From Streptomyces parvus (GTDB lineage: Bacteria > Actinomycetota > Actinomycetes > Streptomycetales > Streptomycetaceae), in contig NZ_BMRY01000014.1 in assembly GCF_014648875.1 (NCBI RefSeq), forward strand, positions 1 to 64,000: 64,000 bases of DNA, given 5' to 3'. Under the pieces are notes generated by a model, which had not been told where the DNA came from, searched no databases, and saw only the letters and a list, made by a program, of their open reading frames with translations. Each line of letters opens with the position of its first letter. Position 1 is the first letter of the stretch. This document shows, piece after piece, positions 40,641-49,650 of this stretch. The position numbers were made by a program, and so were the translations under genes.

Positions 40641-43600
40641 GTGCACCTCAAGGCCCTGACCCTGCGTGGTTTCAAATCGTTCGCGTCCGCCACCACCCTG
40701 CGGTTCGAACCGGGGATCACCTGCGTCGTCGGACCCAATGGATCCGGCAAATCCAATGTGGTGGACGCGCTCTCCTGGGTCATGGGGGAACAGGGGGCCA
40801 AATCCCTGCGCGGCGGCAAGATGGAAGACGTGATCTTCGCCGGGACGACCGGACGGCCGCCGCTCGGCCGCGCGGAAGTCTCGCTGACGATCGACAATTC
40901 CGACGGCGCATTGCCCATCGAGTACGCCGAAGTGACGATCACTCGGATCATGTTCCGCAATGGCGGCAGCGAATACCAGATCAACGGCGACACCTGCCGG
41001 CTGCTCGACATCCAGGAACTCCTCTCCGACTCCGGTATCGGGCGGGAGATGCACGTCATCGTCGGGCAGGGCCAGTTGGACTCCGTCCTGCACGCCGACC
41101 CGATGGGCCGCCGGGCCTTCATCGAGGAGGCCGCGGGCGTGCTCAAGCACCGCAAGCGGAAGGAGAAGGCGCTGCGGAAGCTGGACGCGATGGGCGCCAA
41201 CCTGGCCCGGGTCCAGGACCTCACCGACGAACTGCGCCGTCAGCTCAAGCCGCTCGGCCGGCAGGCCGCCGTCGCCCGCCGGGCCGCCGTCATCCAGGCC
41301 GATCTGCGCGACGCCCGGCTCCGGCTCCTCGCCGACGACCTGGTGACCCTGCGGGACGCGCTGCGCGACGAGATCGCCGACGAGGCGGAGCTGAAGAAGC
41401 GCAAGGACGCGGCCGAGGCCGAGCTGAGGACGGCGCTCGCCCGCGAGGCCGAGCTGGAGGGAGAGGTACGCCGGCTCGCGCCCCGGCTCCAGCGCGCCCA
41501 GCAGACCTGGTACGAGCTGTCGCAGCTCGCCGAGCGGGTCCGCGGCACGATCTCGCTGGCCGACGCCCGGGTCCGCAGCGCCTCCCAGGCGCCCGCCGAG
41601 GAGCGCCGCGGCCGCGACCCCGAGGACCTGGAGCGCGAGGCGGCCCGGATCCGCGAGCAGGAGGCGGAGCTGACGGCCGCCCTGGAGGCGGCCGAACACG
41701 CGCTGGAGGACACCGTCGCCCACCGCGCCGACCTGGAACGCGAGCTGGCCGCCGAGGAGCGCCGACTCAAGGACGCGGCCCGCGCCATCGCCGATCGGCG
41801 CGAAGGACTCGCCCGGCTGAACGGCCAGGTCAACGCGGCACGCAGCCGGGCCGGTTCGGCCCAGGCCGAGATCGACCGGCTGGCGGCCTCCCGCGACGAG
41901 GCCCAGGAGCGCGCGGTCACCGCGCAGGAGGAGTACGAGCAGCTCAAGGCCGAGGTCGAAGGGCTGGACGGCGTCGACGAGGAGCTGACCGCCCGCCATG
42001 AGCAGGCCAAGCGGGCCCTGGCCGAGGCCCAGGCCGCCCACAGCACGGCCCGTGACGAGGCCACCGCCGCCGAGCGCAGGCGGGCGGCGGTCGCGGCCCG
42101 GCACGAGGCGCTGGCCCTGGGGCTCCGCCGCAAGGACGGCACGGGGGCGCTGCTCGGCGCCCGCGACCGGCTGACCGGACTCCTCGGCCCCGCCGCCGAA
42201 CTGCTGACCGTCGAGCCCGGATACGAGATCCCGGTCGCGGCCGCCCTCGGCACGGCGGCGGACGCGGTGGCCGTCACGGACCCGGCCACGGCGGCCGACG
42301 CGATCCGGCTCCTGCGCGAACGGGACGCGGGACGCGCGGCGATGCTGCTGGGCGGGGCGACCGACGGCGCTCCGGAGACCCGGCCCCACCACGTACCGGA
42401 GCAGTCCGGCGAGCACGTGCCCGCAGGGGGCGAGGCCCCGCAATCCGCGCCGGCCGTGCTGCCCGGCCAGGGCGGAGCTCCCGGCGAACCCGCCTCCGTG
42501 CCCGCGGGCCCCGACACCGCCCCCCGCCGCGCCGCCCGCCCCGGGACGGTCACGGCCACCACCGCGCCCGCCGTCGCCGACCTCGTGCGCGGGCCCGCCG
42601 CGCTGGTCGGGGCCGTCCGGCGGCTCGTCGCGGACATGGTGGTCGTCGCGACGCTGGAGGACGCCGAGGAGCTGGTCGCCGCGCACCCCGGGCTGACTGC
42701 GGTGACCGGGGAGGGGGACGTGCTCTCCGCCCACTTCGCGCACGGCGGGTCGGCCGGGGCGCCCAGCCTGCTGGAGGTGCAGGCCTCCGTCGACGAGGCC
42801 GCCGCCGAGCTGGCCGAACTGGCCGTCCGGTGCGAGGAGCTCGCCGAGGCCCAGCGCCTGGCGGCGGATCGGCGCACGGAGCAGGCCGCGCTCGTCGAGG
42901 AGCTGGGGGAGCGCCGCCGGGCGGCCGAGCGGGAGAAGTCCGGCTTCGCCCAGCAGCTAGGGAGGCTCGCCGGGACGGCCCGGAGCGCGGCGGGCGAGGC
43001 CGAGCGCATGACCGCCTCCGCCGCCCGCGCCCAGGAAGCCCTGGAGCGGGCCACCGAGGAGGCCGAGGAGCTGGCCGAACGGCTGCTGGTCGCCGAGGAG
43101 ACACCGGCCGAGGAGGAGCCCGACACCTCCGTACGCGACCGGCTCGCCGCCGACGGGGCCAACGCCCGCCAGACCGAGATGGAGGCCCGGCTCCAGGCCC
43201 GTACGCACGAGGAGCGGGTCAAGGCGCTGGCCGGGCGCGCCGATTCGCTGGACCGGGCCGCCCGGGCCGAACGGGAGGCCCGCGCCCGCGCCGAACAGCA
43301 CCGGGCCCGGATGCGGTACGAGTCGGAGGTCGCCTCCGCCGTCGCCTCGGGCGCCCGTCAGCTGCTGGCGCACGTCGAGGTGTCCCTCGTACGGGCCGAC
43401 GAGGAGAGGACGTCGGCCGAGGCGGCGAAGGGCGAGCGGGAGCGCGAGCTGGCCGTCGAGCGCGACCGGGGCCGGGAGCTGAAGGGCGAGCTGGACAAGC
43501 TCACCGACTCGGTCCACCGGGGCGAGGTGCTGGGCGCGGAGAAGCGGCTGCGGATCGAGCAGTTGGAGACGAAGGCCCTGGAGGAGCTGGGCGTGGAGCC

Positions 43601-44363
43601 CGCGGGGCTGGTCTCCGAGTACGGGCCCGACCAGCTCGTACCGCCGTCGCCCGCCGCCGAGGGCGAGGAGCTGCCGGAGGACCCGGAGCACCCGCGCAAC
43701 CAGCCGAAGCCGTACCGGCGGCCCGAGCAGGAGAAGCGGCTGCGGTCGGCCGAACGGGCGTACCAGCAACTCGGGAAGGTGAATCCGCTCGCCCTGGAGG
43801 AGTTCTCGGCGCTGGAGGAACGGCACAAGTTCCTGTCCGAGCAGCTTGAAGACCTGAAGAAGACCCGGGCCGATCTGCTCCAGGTGATCAAGGAGGTCGA
43901 CGAGCGGGTCGAGCAGGTCTTCACCGAGGCCTACCACGACACCGCCCGGCAGTTCGAGGGCGTCTTCTCGCGGCTCTTCCCCGGCGGCGAGGGCCGGCTC
44001 ATCCTCACCGACCCGGACAACATGCTCACCACCGGCGTGGACGTCGAGGCGCGCCCGCCGGGCAAGAAGGTGAAGCGGCTCTCCCTGCTGTCGGGCGGCG
44101 AGCGGTCCCTGACGGCGGTGGCGCTGCTGGTGTCGATCTTCAAGGCCCGGCCCAGTCCGTTCTACGTGATGGACGAGGTCGAGGCCGCGCTCGACGACAC
44201 GAACCTCCAGCGGCTGATCCGGATCATGGAGGAGCTCCAGGAGAGCTCGCAGCTGATCGTGATCACCCACCAGAAGCGGACGATGGAGGTCGCCGACGCG
44301 CTGTACGGCGTGTCCATGCAGGGCGACGGGGTCTCGAAGGTCATCAGCCAGCGACTGCGCTGA
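40641..44363 (+). CDS. smc: Chromosome partition protein SMC
   Basis: A 1240-residue SMC ATPase that, with ScpA and ScpB, condenses and segregates chromosomes. Walker A is GPNGSGKSNVVDALSW near residue 33. Two long coiled coils flank a hinge at roughly 510-720. The ABC signature is LSLLSGGERSLTAVALL and Walker B is FYVMDEVEAALDD near the C-terminus. The hinge holds a Pro/Ala/Gly-rich insertion at about residues 572-635, which accounts for most of the extra length over the roughly 1190 residues I remember for other streptomycetes. The start is a GTG (VHLKALTLRGFKSFA), as usual for this family. Confidence 0.96.
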   Translation: MHLKALTLRGFKSFASATTLRFEPGITCVVGPNGSGKSNVVDALSWVMGEQGAKSLRGGKMEDVIFAGTTGRPPLGRAEVSLTIDNSDGALPIEYAEVTITRIMFRNGGSEYQINGDTCRLLDIQELLSDSGIGREMHVIVGQGQLDSVLHADPMGRRAFIEEAAGVLKHRKRKEKALRKLDAMGANLARVQDLTDELRRQLKPLGRQAAVARRAAVIQADLRDARLRLLADDLVTLRDALRDEIADEAELKKRKDAAEAELRTALAREAELEGEVRRLAPRLQRAQQTWYELSQLAERVRGTISLADARVRSASQAPAEERRGRDPEDLEREAARIREQEAELTAALEAAEHALEDTVAHRADLERELAAEERRLKDAARAIADRREGLARLNGQVNAARSRAGSAQAEIDRLAASRDEAQERAVTAQEEYEQLKAEVEGLDGVDEELTARHEQAKRALAEAQAAHSTARDEATAAERRRAAVAARHEALALGLRRKDGTGALLGARDRLTGLLGPAAELLTVEPGYEIPVAAALGTAADAVAVTDPATAADAIRLLRERDAGRAAMLLGGATDGAPETRPHHVPEQSGEHVPAGGEAPQSAPAVLPGQGGAPGEPASVPAGPDTAPRRAARPGTVTATTAPAVADLVRGPAALVGAVRRLVADMVVVATLEDAEELVAAHPGLTAVTGEGDVLSAHFAHGGSAGAPSLLEVQASVDEAAAELAELAVRCEELAEAQRLAADRRTEQAALVEELGERRRAAEREKSGFAQQLGRLAGTARSAAGEAERMTASAARAQEALERATEEAEELAERLLVAEETPAEEEPDTSVRDRLAADGANARQTEMEARLQARTHEERVKALAGRADSLDRAARAEREARARAEQHRARMRYESEVASAVASGARQLLAHVEVSLVRADEERTSAEAAKGERERELAVERDRGRELKGELDKLTDSVHRGEVLGAEKRLRIEQLETKALEELGVEPAGLVSEYGPDQLVPPSPAAEGEELPEDPEHPRNQPKPYRRPEQEKRLRSAERAYQQLGKVNPLALEEFSALEERHKFLSEQLEDLKKTRADLLQVIKEVDERVEQVFTEAYHDTARQFEGVFSRLFPGGEGRLILTDPDNMLTTGVDVEARPPGKKVKRLSLLSGGERSLTAVALLVSIFKARPSPFYVMDEVEAALDDTNLQRLIRIMEELQESSQLIVITHQKRTMEVADALYGVSMQGDGVSKVISQRLR

Positions 44364-44568
44364 CTCTTTACCGAATCATCAGAGGTTCAACGCACCTTTT
44401 GCGCACCTCGGGGTACACGGCACCAGACCCGCTGTTTGACTTTGTTTCTTGAACGCATACCCTCTGCGAAGTTGATTTGGTCTTCAAGTGGTGGCGAACG
44501 GGATGGTGTGCGCCACTGGGAAGGCTCACACCCCACGTCTGACCCCCGGCCAGGCATCAGGAGTTCAC

Positions 44569-45990
44569 GTGACCAGCAGCACAGCGAACGGACCCGAGTC
44601 CGGGGCGAGGGCGGCCCACCCGGAGCACCTCGGCCACGTCATCTTCATCACCGCGGCCGCGGCGATGGGCGGCTTCCTCTTCGGCTACGACAGCTCCGTC
44701 ATCAACGGCGCCGTCGAGGCGATCCGCGACCGGTACGACATCGGTTCCGGAACGCTCGCCCAGGTCATCGCCATCGCGCTGATCGGCTGTGCGATCGGCG
44801 CCGCCACCGCGGGCCGGATCGCGGACCGGATCGGCCGCATCCGCTGCATGCAGATCGCCTCGGTGCTCTTCACCGCCAGCGCGATCGGCTCCGCGCTGCC
44901 GTTCGCGCTCTGGGACCTGGCGATGTGGCGCATCATCGGCGGCTTCGCCATCGGCATGGCCTCCGTGATCGGCCCGGCCTACATCGCCGAGGTCTCCCCG
45001 CCCGCCTACCGCGGCCGGCTCGGCTCCTTCCAGCAGGCCGCGATCGTCATCGGCATCGCCGTCTCCCAGCTCGTCAACTACGCCGTCCTCCAGATCGCCG
45101 ACGGCGACCAGCGCGGCGAGATCCTGGGCCTGGAGGCCTGGCAGTGGATGCTCGGCGTGATGGTCGTCCCGGCCGTCCTGTACGGGCTCCTCTCCTTCGC
45201 CATCCCCGAGTCCCCGCGCTTCCTCATCTCCGTCGGCAAGAAGGCCGAGGCCCGCAAGATCCTCGAAGAGGTCGAGGGCGACAAGATCGATCTCGACGCG
45301 CGCGTGACCGAGATCGAGACGGCCATGCACCGCGAGCACAAGTCCTCCTTCAAGGACCTGCTCGGCAACCGCTTCTTCTTCCTGCCGATCGTCTGGGTCG
45401 GCATCGGCCTCTCGATGTTCCAGCAGCTCGTCGGCATCAACGTGGCGTTCTACTACTCGGCGACGCTGTGGCAGTCCGTCGGCATCGACCCGACCGACTC
45501 GTTCTTCTACTCGTTCACCACCTCGATCATCAACATCATCGGCACGGTGATCGCGATGGTGCTGGTGGACCGGGTGGGCCGCAGGCCGCTCGCCCTCGTC
45601 GGCTCCGTCGGCATGGCGGTCGCGCTCGCCGTCGAGGCCTGGGCCTTCTCCGCCGACCTGGTCGACGGCAAGCTCCCCACCGCCCAGGGCGCCACGGCGC
45701 TGGTCGCCGCCCATGTCTTCGTGCTCTTCTTCGCCCTGTCGTGGGGTGTCGTCGTCTGGGTCTTCCTGGGCGAGATGTTCCCGAACCGCCTGCGCGCCGC
45801 AGCCCTCGGCGTCGCCGTCTTCGCGCAGTGGATCGCCAACTGGGCGATCACCGCCAGCTTCCCGAGCCTGGCCGACTGGAACCTCTCGGGGACGTACATC
45901 ATCTATGCCTGCTTCGCCGTGCTCTCGATCCCCTTCGTGCTCAAGTTCGTGAAGGAGACCAAGGGCAAAACGCTGGAGGAGATGGGCTGA
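44569..45990 (+). CDS. glcP: Major facilitator glucose permease GlcP
   Basis: A 473-residue sugar-porter MFS protein with twelve membrane helices. Family motifs are GGFLFGYDSSVINGAV (helix 1), GRIADRIGRIRC, PAYIAEVSPPAYRGRLGS, PESPRFLI, QQLVGINVAFYYS and VDRVGRRPLAL. In Streptomyces GlcP is the main glucose/H+ symporter and is needed for glucose repression. The GTG at 44569 follows AGGAG by five bases; an upstream ATG at 44488 is less likely. High-confidence transporter; glucose specificity rests on similarity to GlcP and locus order. Confidence 0.92.
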   Translation: MTSSTANGPESGARAAHPEHLGHVIFITAAAAMGGFLFGYDSSVINGAVEAIRDRYDIGSGTLAQVIAIALIGCAIGAATAGRIADRIGRIRCMQIASVLFTASAIGSALPFALWDLAMWRIIGGFAIGMASVIGPAYIAEVSPPAYRGRLGSFQQAAIVIGIAVSQLVNYAVLQIADGDQRGEILGLEAWQWMLGVMVVPAVLYGLLSFAIPESPRFLISVGKKAEARKILEEVEGDKIDLDARVTEIETAMHREHKSSFKDLLGNRFFFLPIVWVGIGLSMFQQLVGINVAFYYSATLWQSVGIDPTDSFFYSFTTSIINIIGTVIAMVLVDRVGRRPLALVGSVGMAVALAVEAWAFSADLVDGKLPTAQGATALVAAHVFVLFFALSWGVVVWVFLGEMFPNRLRAAALGVAVFAQWIANWAITASFPSLADWNLSGTYIIYACFAVLSIPFVLKFVKETKGKTLEEMG

Positions 45991-46046
45991 CCCTCCCCCC
46001 GTACTGGAGGAGACGGGCTCATCCCCGCTGCCCCTCTCCTTCTTCA

Positions 46047-46088
46047 CCGGCGGCCCCGCCTCACCCCTGAGCCGGGGCCGCCGGCCTT
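46047..46088. terminator. Terminator between glcP and the luciferase-like gene
   Basis: A perfect 12-bp stem (46047-46058 with 46073-46084) followed by CCTTTC. It spans the stop codon of the convergent gene (46061-46063). Confidence 0.75.
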
Positions 46089-47047
46089 TCCCGTGGCAGA
46101 GCCCCGCAGAACAGCCGCAGGCTCCGCCACCCCTCGTCCACCGGCATCCCGCCGCACAGCGGATGCAGCACCAGGCTCTCCGCCTCCAGTCCCGCCAGCT
46201 CGTCCGGCGTGACGATCCGGTACACCCCCTCCTCGCGCAGCTCCGCCACCGTCGTCGCCGCCGAGCGCACCGCCGAGCGGATGTCCTTGGACTGCCAGGA
46301 GGCGTACGTCCGCGCCTCGTGCAGCAGGTGCTCGCCGTACAGCGCCCACGTCCGCTCCGGGTCCTCGGAGACATGCAGCAGCGGGGTGCGTTCCGCGGGC
46401 ATCATGCAGAAGCCCTCCGTCCCGTGCTCGGCGCACTGCTCCCGGTAGTACGCGTCCAGCTCCGGCAGATGCGCGCTCGGGAACAGCGGCAGCCCCAGCC
46501 GGGCCGCCCGCCGCGCCGCCGCCCGCGAGCTGCCGCCGACCAGCAGCATCGGGTGCGGTCGCGTGTACGGGCGCGGGGTGACCCGTACCGTACGGCCCCG
46601 GTACGGGAACGGCTCCCCGGTCCACGCCGCCAGCAGCGTCTCCAGCAGCTCGTCCTGGAGCCTGCCGCGCCGGCCCCACTCCACCCCGGCCCGTTCGTAC
46701 TCCTCCGGGCGGTATCCGATCCCCGCCACCGTCACCAGCCGGCCCGCGCTCAGCAGGTCCAGCACGGCGATGTCCTCCGCGAGCCGCAGCGGATCGTGCA
46801 GCGGCCCGATGATCGCCGAGACGGTCACCGCGATCCGGCGGGTGGCGCCGAAGACCGCTCCGGCGAAGGTGAACGGGGAGGGCAGCCAGGAGTTCGCCAC
46901 CCCGTGGTGCTCCTCGGTCTGCACCGTGTCGACGCCGTGCTCATCCGCGTACGCCGCCATCTCCAGCGCCGCACGGTAGCGGGCCGAGAGCGATACGGGG
47001 GTGGCGTCGGGTTCGACGAGATTGAACCGGACCACTGTGAAGGCCAT
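46061..47047 (-). CDS. Luciferase-like (LLM class) flavin oxidoreductase
   Basis: A 328-residue bacterial-luciferase-fold protein (MAFTVVRFNLV ... AAYADEHGVDTVQTEEHHGV, VTVSAIIGPLHDPLRLAEDI, GRLVTVAGIGYRPEEYE, HPMLLVGGSSRAAARRAA). Such enzymes use FMN or F420. The EEHH segment and GIGYRPEEYE match many F420/FMN-dependent mycobacterial and streptomycete members. ATG 47047 is chosen; the frame stays open to 47119. Cofactor and substrate cannot be set from sequence. A cofC gene in the same window at least shows that F420 chemistry is present in the organism. Confidence 0.88.
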   Translation of the reverse strand: MAFTVVRFNLVEPDATPVSLSARYRAALEMAAYADEHGVDTVQTEEHHGVANSWLPSPFTFAGAVFGATRRIAVTVSAIIGPLHDPLRLAEDIAVLDLLSAGRLVTVAGIGYRPEEYERAGVEWGRRGRLQDELLETLLAAWTGEPFPYRGRTVRVTPRPYTRPHPMLLVGGSSRAAARRAARLGLPLFPSAHLPELDAYYREQCAEHGTEGFCMMPAERTPLLHVSEDPERTWALYGEHLLHEARTYASWQSKDIRSAVRSAATTVAELREEGVYRIVTPDELAGLEAESLVLHPLCGGMPVDEGWRSLRLFCGALPRERPAAPAQG

Positions 47048-47257
47048 CAGGGGTGTCCCTTCGCCGGAGCGGGCGGATGGGCGGGCGGGGCGGCTGTTCT
47101 GGCGGACAGGCGGCCGCACCGTACCTGACGGAACGTCAGAAGTGGAGAGGGCTCACATCTGCATTGGGGCCAAAAGGTGCATAGAGGGCTCGTCGGATCG
47201 CCGGGGGACTGCCGGGGCAGCGCCTGCGCGACGGCCGTGGCCGATACTGGACGGGTT

Positions 47258-48472
47258 ATGGAACTCGTCGAAATCGTCATCCTCGCTGTAGTCATCGCCC
47301 TGGTCGCTGTCGGCCTGGTCGGCGGGCTCGTGGTCGGCAGCCGCAAGAAGAAGCAGCTGCCGCCCCCGCCGCCGTCCACGCCGACCATCACTCCTCCCGC
47401 CGAACCTCAGGTCGGCGAGGAGGCCGAGACGCCGCGCGACGAAGCGCGGCGCACCATCGACGAAGTCGGCCTCCCGGACGCCACCGCGCCCGTGGAGGAG
47501 GAAGCTCCGGTCGTCGAGGCCCCCGAGGCTCCCGCGCTGGAGGTCCCCGAGCCCACCGCCGGCCGGCTCGTCCGCCTGCGGGCCCGGCTCGCCCGATCGC
47601 AGAACTCGCTCGGCAAGGGACTCCTCACCCTGCTCTCCCGGGACAACCTCGACGAGGACACCTGGGAGGAGATCGAGGACACCCTCCTCACCGCCGACGT
47701 CGGCGTCGCCCCCACCCAGGAACTGGTCGAGCGGCTCCGCGAGCGCGTCCGTGTGCTCGGCACCCGCACCCCGGAAGAACTGCGCACCCTGCTCCGCGAG
47801 GAGCTGATCACTCTGCTCGGCCCGGACTTCGACCGCGAGGTCAAGACCGAGGGCGGCGCGGAGACCCCCGGTGTCGTCATGGTCGTCGGCGTCAACGGCA
47901 CCGGCAAGACCACCACCACCGGCAAGCTGGCCCGGGTGCTCGTCGCCGACGGCCGCAGCGTGGTGCTCGGCGCGGCCGACACCTTCCGCGCCGCCGCAGC
48001 CGACCAGCTCCAGACCTGGGGCGAGCGCGTCGGAGCACGTACGGTCCGGGGCCCCGAGGGCGGCGACCCGGCGTCGATCGCCTACGACGCGGTCAAGGAA
48101 GGCATCGCCGAGGGCGCGGATGTCGTCCTCATCGACACCGCCGGCCGACTGCACACCAAGACCGGCCTCATGGACGAGCTGGGCAAGGTCAAGCGCGTCG
48201 TGGAGAAGCACGGCCCGCTCGACGAGGTGCTCCTCGTCCTCGACGCCACCACCGGGCAGAACGGACTCGTCCAGGCCCGCGTGTTCGCCGAGGTCGTGGA
48301 CATCACCGGCATCGTCCTCACCAAGCTCGACGGCACCGCCAAGGGCGGCATCGTCATCGCGGTCCAGCGCGAGCTGGGCGTACCCGTGAAGCTGATCGGC
48401 CTCGGTGAGGGTCCGGACGACCTCGCTCCGTTCGAGCCGGGCGCCTTCGTGGACGCCCTGATCGGCGACTGA
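47258..48472 (+). CDS. ftsY: Signal recognition particle receptor FtsY
   Basis: A 404-residue SRP receptor. Residues 5-28 form an N-terminal membrane anchor (VEIVILAVVIALVAVGLV), typical of actinobacterial FtsY. An acidic/Pro-rich linker to about 105 precedes the N domain and the G domain: GVNGTGKTTTTGKLA, DTFRAAAADQL, LIDTAGRLHTK and TKLDGTAKGG. It docks ribosome-SRP complexes at the membrane together with Ffh, whose gene lies 7.5 kb downstream. ATG 47258 puts the anchor at the N-terminus. Confidence 0.97.
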   Translation: MELVEIVILAVVIALVAVGLVGGLVVGSRKKKQLPPPPPSTPTITPPAEPQVGEEAETPRDEARRTIDEVGLPDATAPVEEEAPVVEAPEAPALEVPEPTAGRLVRLRARLARSQNSLGKGLLTLLSRDNLDEDTWEEIEDTLLTADVGVAPTQELVERLRERVRVLGTRTPEELRTLLREELITLLGPDFDREVKTEGGAETPGVVMVVGVNGTGKTTTTGKLARVLVADGRSVVLGAADTFRAAAADQLQTWGERVGARTVRGPEGGDPASIAYDAVKEGIAEGADVVLIDTAGRLHTKTGLMDELGKVKRVVEKHGPLDEVLLVLDATTGQNGLVQARVFAEVVDITGIVLTKLDGTAKGGIVIAVQRELGVPVKLIGLGEGPDDLAPFEPGAFVDALIGD

Positions 48473-48490
48473 ACCGCTCCGTATCCGGTA

Positions 48491-48542
48491 CGGCGGACGG
48501 GCGGCGGGCTCCTCGCGGGAGCCGCCGCCCGTCCGCCGTTTT
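48491..48542 (+). terminator. Terminator after ftsY
   Basis: A long stem (48491-48512 with 48517-48538, 17 bp perfect then one slip) followed by TTTTCC. Confidence 0.88.
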
Positions 48543-48574
48543 CCGTTGCCGTTTCTGTATCCGCTCAGGCCGGG

Positions 48575-49222
48575 CTACGAGCGGTGGCAGACGTACGCCA
48601 GGGTCCCCAGCAGCAGCCGCGCCTGCGGGGGAGCGGCCGCCGTGTCCAGGACCGGGGGCCGCAGCCAGCGGACCGGGCCGAGGCCGCCGAGGTCGGACGG
48701 CGGGGCGGTGATGTGCGTCCCCGGCCCCAGGGCGCGCAGATCCAGGCCCGCGTCGTCCCAGCCCATCCGGTAGAGCAGCTCGGGCAGCTCGGCTGCGGCC
48801 CCGGGGGCGACGAAGAACTGCGCCCGTCCGGTCGGGGTCACCGTGACCGGGCCCAGCGGCAGCCCCATCCGCTCCATCCGCACCAGCGCCCGCCGTCCAG
48901 CCTGCTCCGCGACGTCCAGGACATCGAAGGAGCGGCCCACCGGCAGCAGCATCGCGGCCCCGGGCGTCCGGGCCCAGGTCTCCGCCGCGCGGTCCAGGCC
49001 GGTGCCCGCGGGGACCTCCCCGGCGAAGCCCAGCGGATGGGCGCCGGGGGAGGGGCACACCGGGTCGCCGCACGAGCAGGAGCCGGCCTCGGCCCGTGCT
49101 CCGGGCGCCACCGCCCAGCCCCACAGTCCTGTGTACTCGGCCACCGCCGTGCCCTCGGTGCCGCGGTGGCGTCGCCGCGCACCGGATCGCATCTCCCGGA
49201 TGCCGCCGATCGTGAAGCCCAT
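48575..49222 (-). CDS. Primase/polymerase (prim-pol) N-terminal-like protein
   Basis: A 215-residue protein similar in layout to the bifunctional DNA primase/polymerase N-terminal family: an N-terminal part around GLWGWAVAPGARAEAGSC, a Cys cluster (CSCGDPVCPSPGAHPLG), then WARTPGAAMLLPVGRSFDVLD and GTHITAPPS. It is shorter than a working primase-polymerase and I cannot see a complete set of catalytic acidic residues. ATG 49222 follows GGAGGGGG. In Streptomyces this gene is the usual neighbour of nsdA, divergently oriented. Function uncertain. Confidence 0.75.
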   Translation of the reverse strand: MGFTIGGIREMRSGARRRHRGTEGTAVAEYTGLWGWAVAPGARAEAGSCSCGDPVCPSPGAHPLGFAGEVPAGTGLDRAAETWARTPGAAMLLPVGRSFDVLDVAEQAGRRALVRMERMGLPLGPVTVTPTGRAQFFVAPGAAAELPELLYRMGWDDAGLDLRALGPGTHITAPPSDLGGLGPVRWLRPPVLDTAAAPPQARLLLGTLAYVCHRS

Positions 49223-49650
49223 GCCCCCTCCAACGGGTACGGCTCGCCGGTGGTTACGACCCGCGTCGCTCGGGTAACCCTCCGTCGCTGCAACTCGATC
49301 GAGTGGCGTGCGCGGTGGTGCGAAACGGAGTGCGACACGGTGTACGCGCCCCCGAGTGCTTCCGTGCGCTCGCCCTCGGTTCTGATTCCTCAAGTCAAGC
49401 GCGCGCAGCGGCAGTCGGGTTCATTCGAAGGGGTGGCGAATGGTGGCGTTTCTTCAATCCCCCTCGCGAGAGGGGTGATCGTAGGATTACCGTCGGTACA
49501 CGAACTCTGGGAGTATGTGCACCCGCGGGTATGCCCCAGGCAACCCGATTTCCTGTTCGAGGGCATCCAACTCCCGTACGGACAGCACCGATGCACGGCA
49601 TTCTGATAATGGTTCGCGCGATGAGGTTTCAGCGGGATGGGGGCGTTCCA
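49223..49650. promoter_or_regulatory. Divergent regulatory region upstream of nsdA
   Basis: A 428-bp AT-richer region. It contains GGTTAC...GTAACC inverted half sites (49251-49279) and a hairpin CCCCTC-GCGA-GAGGGG (49460-49475) with a GNRA tetraloop. Promoters for nsdA and the divergent gene should lie here but are not assigned. Confidence 0.45.

Noticed and set aside
40509..42743. Long minus-strand frame opposite smc
   Set aside because: Antisense shadow of a coiled-coil gene in high-GC DNA.
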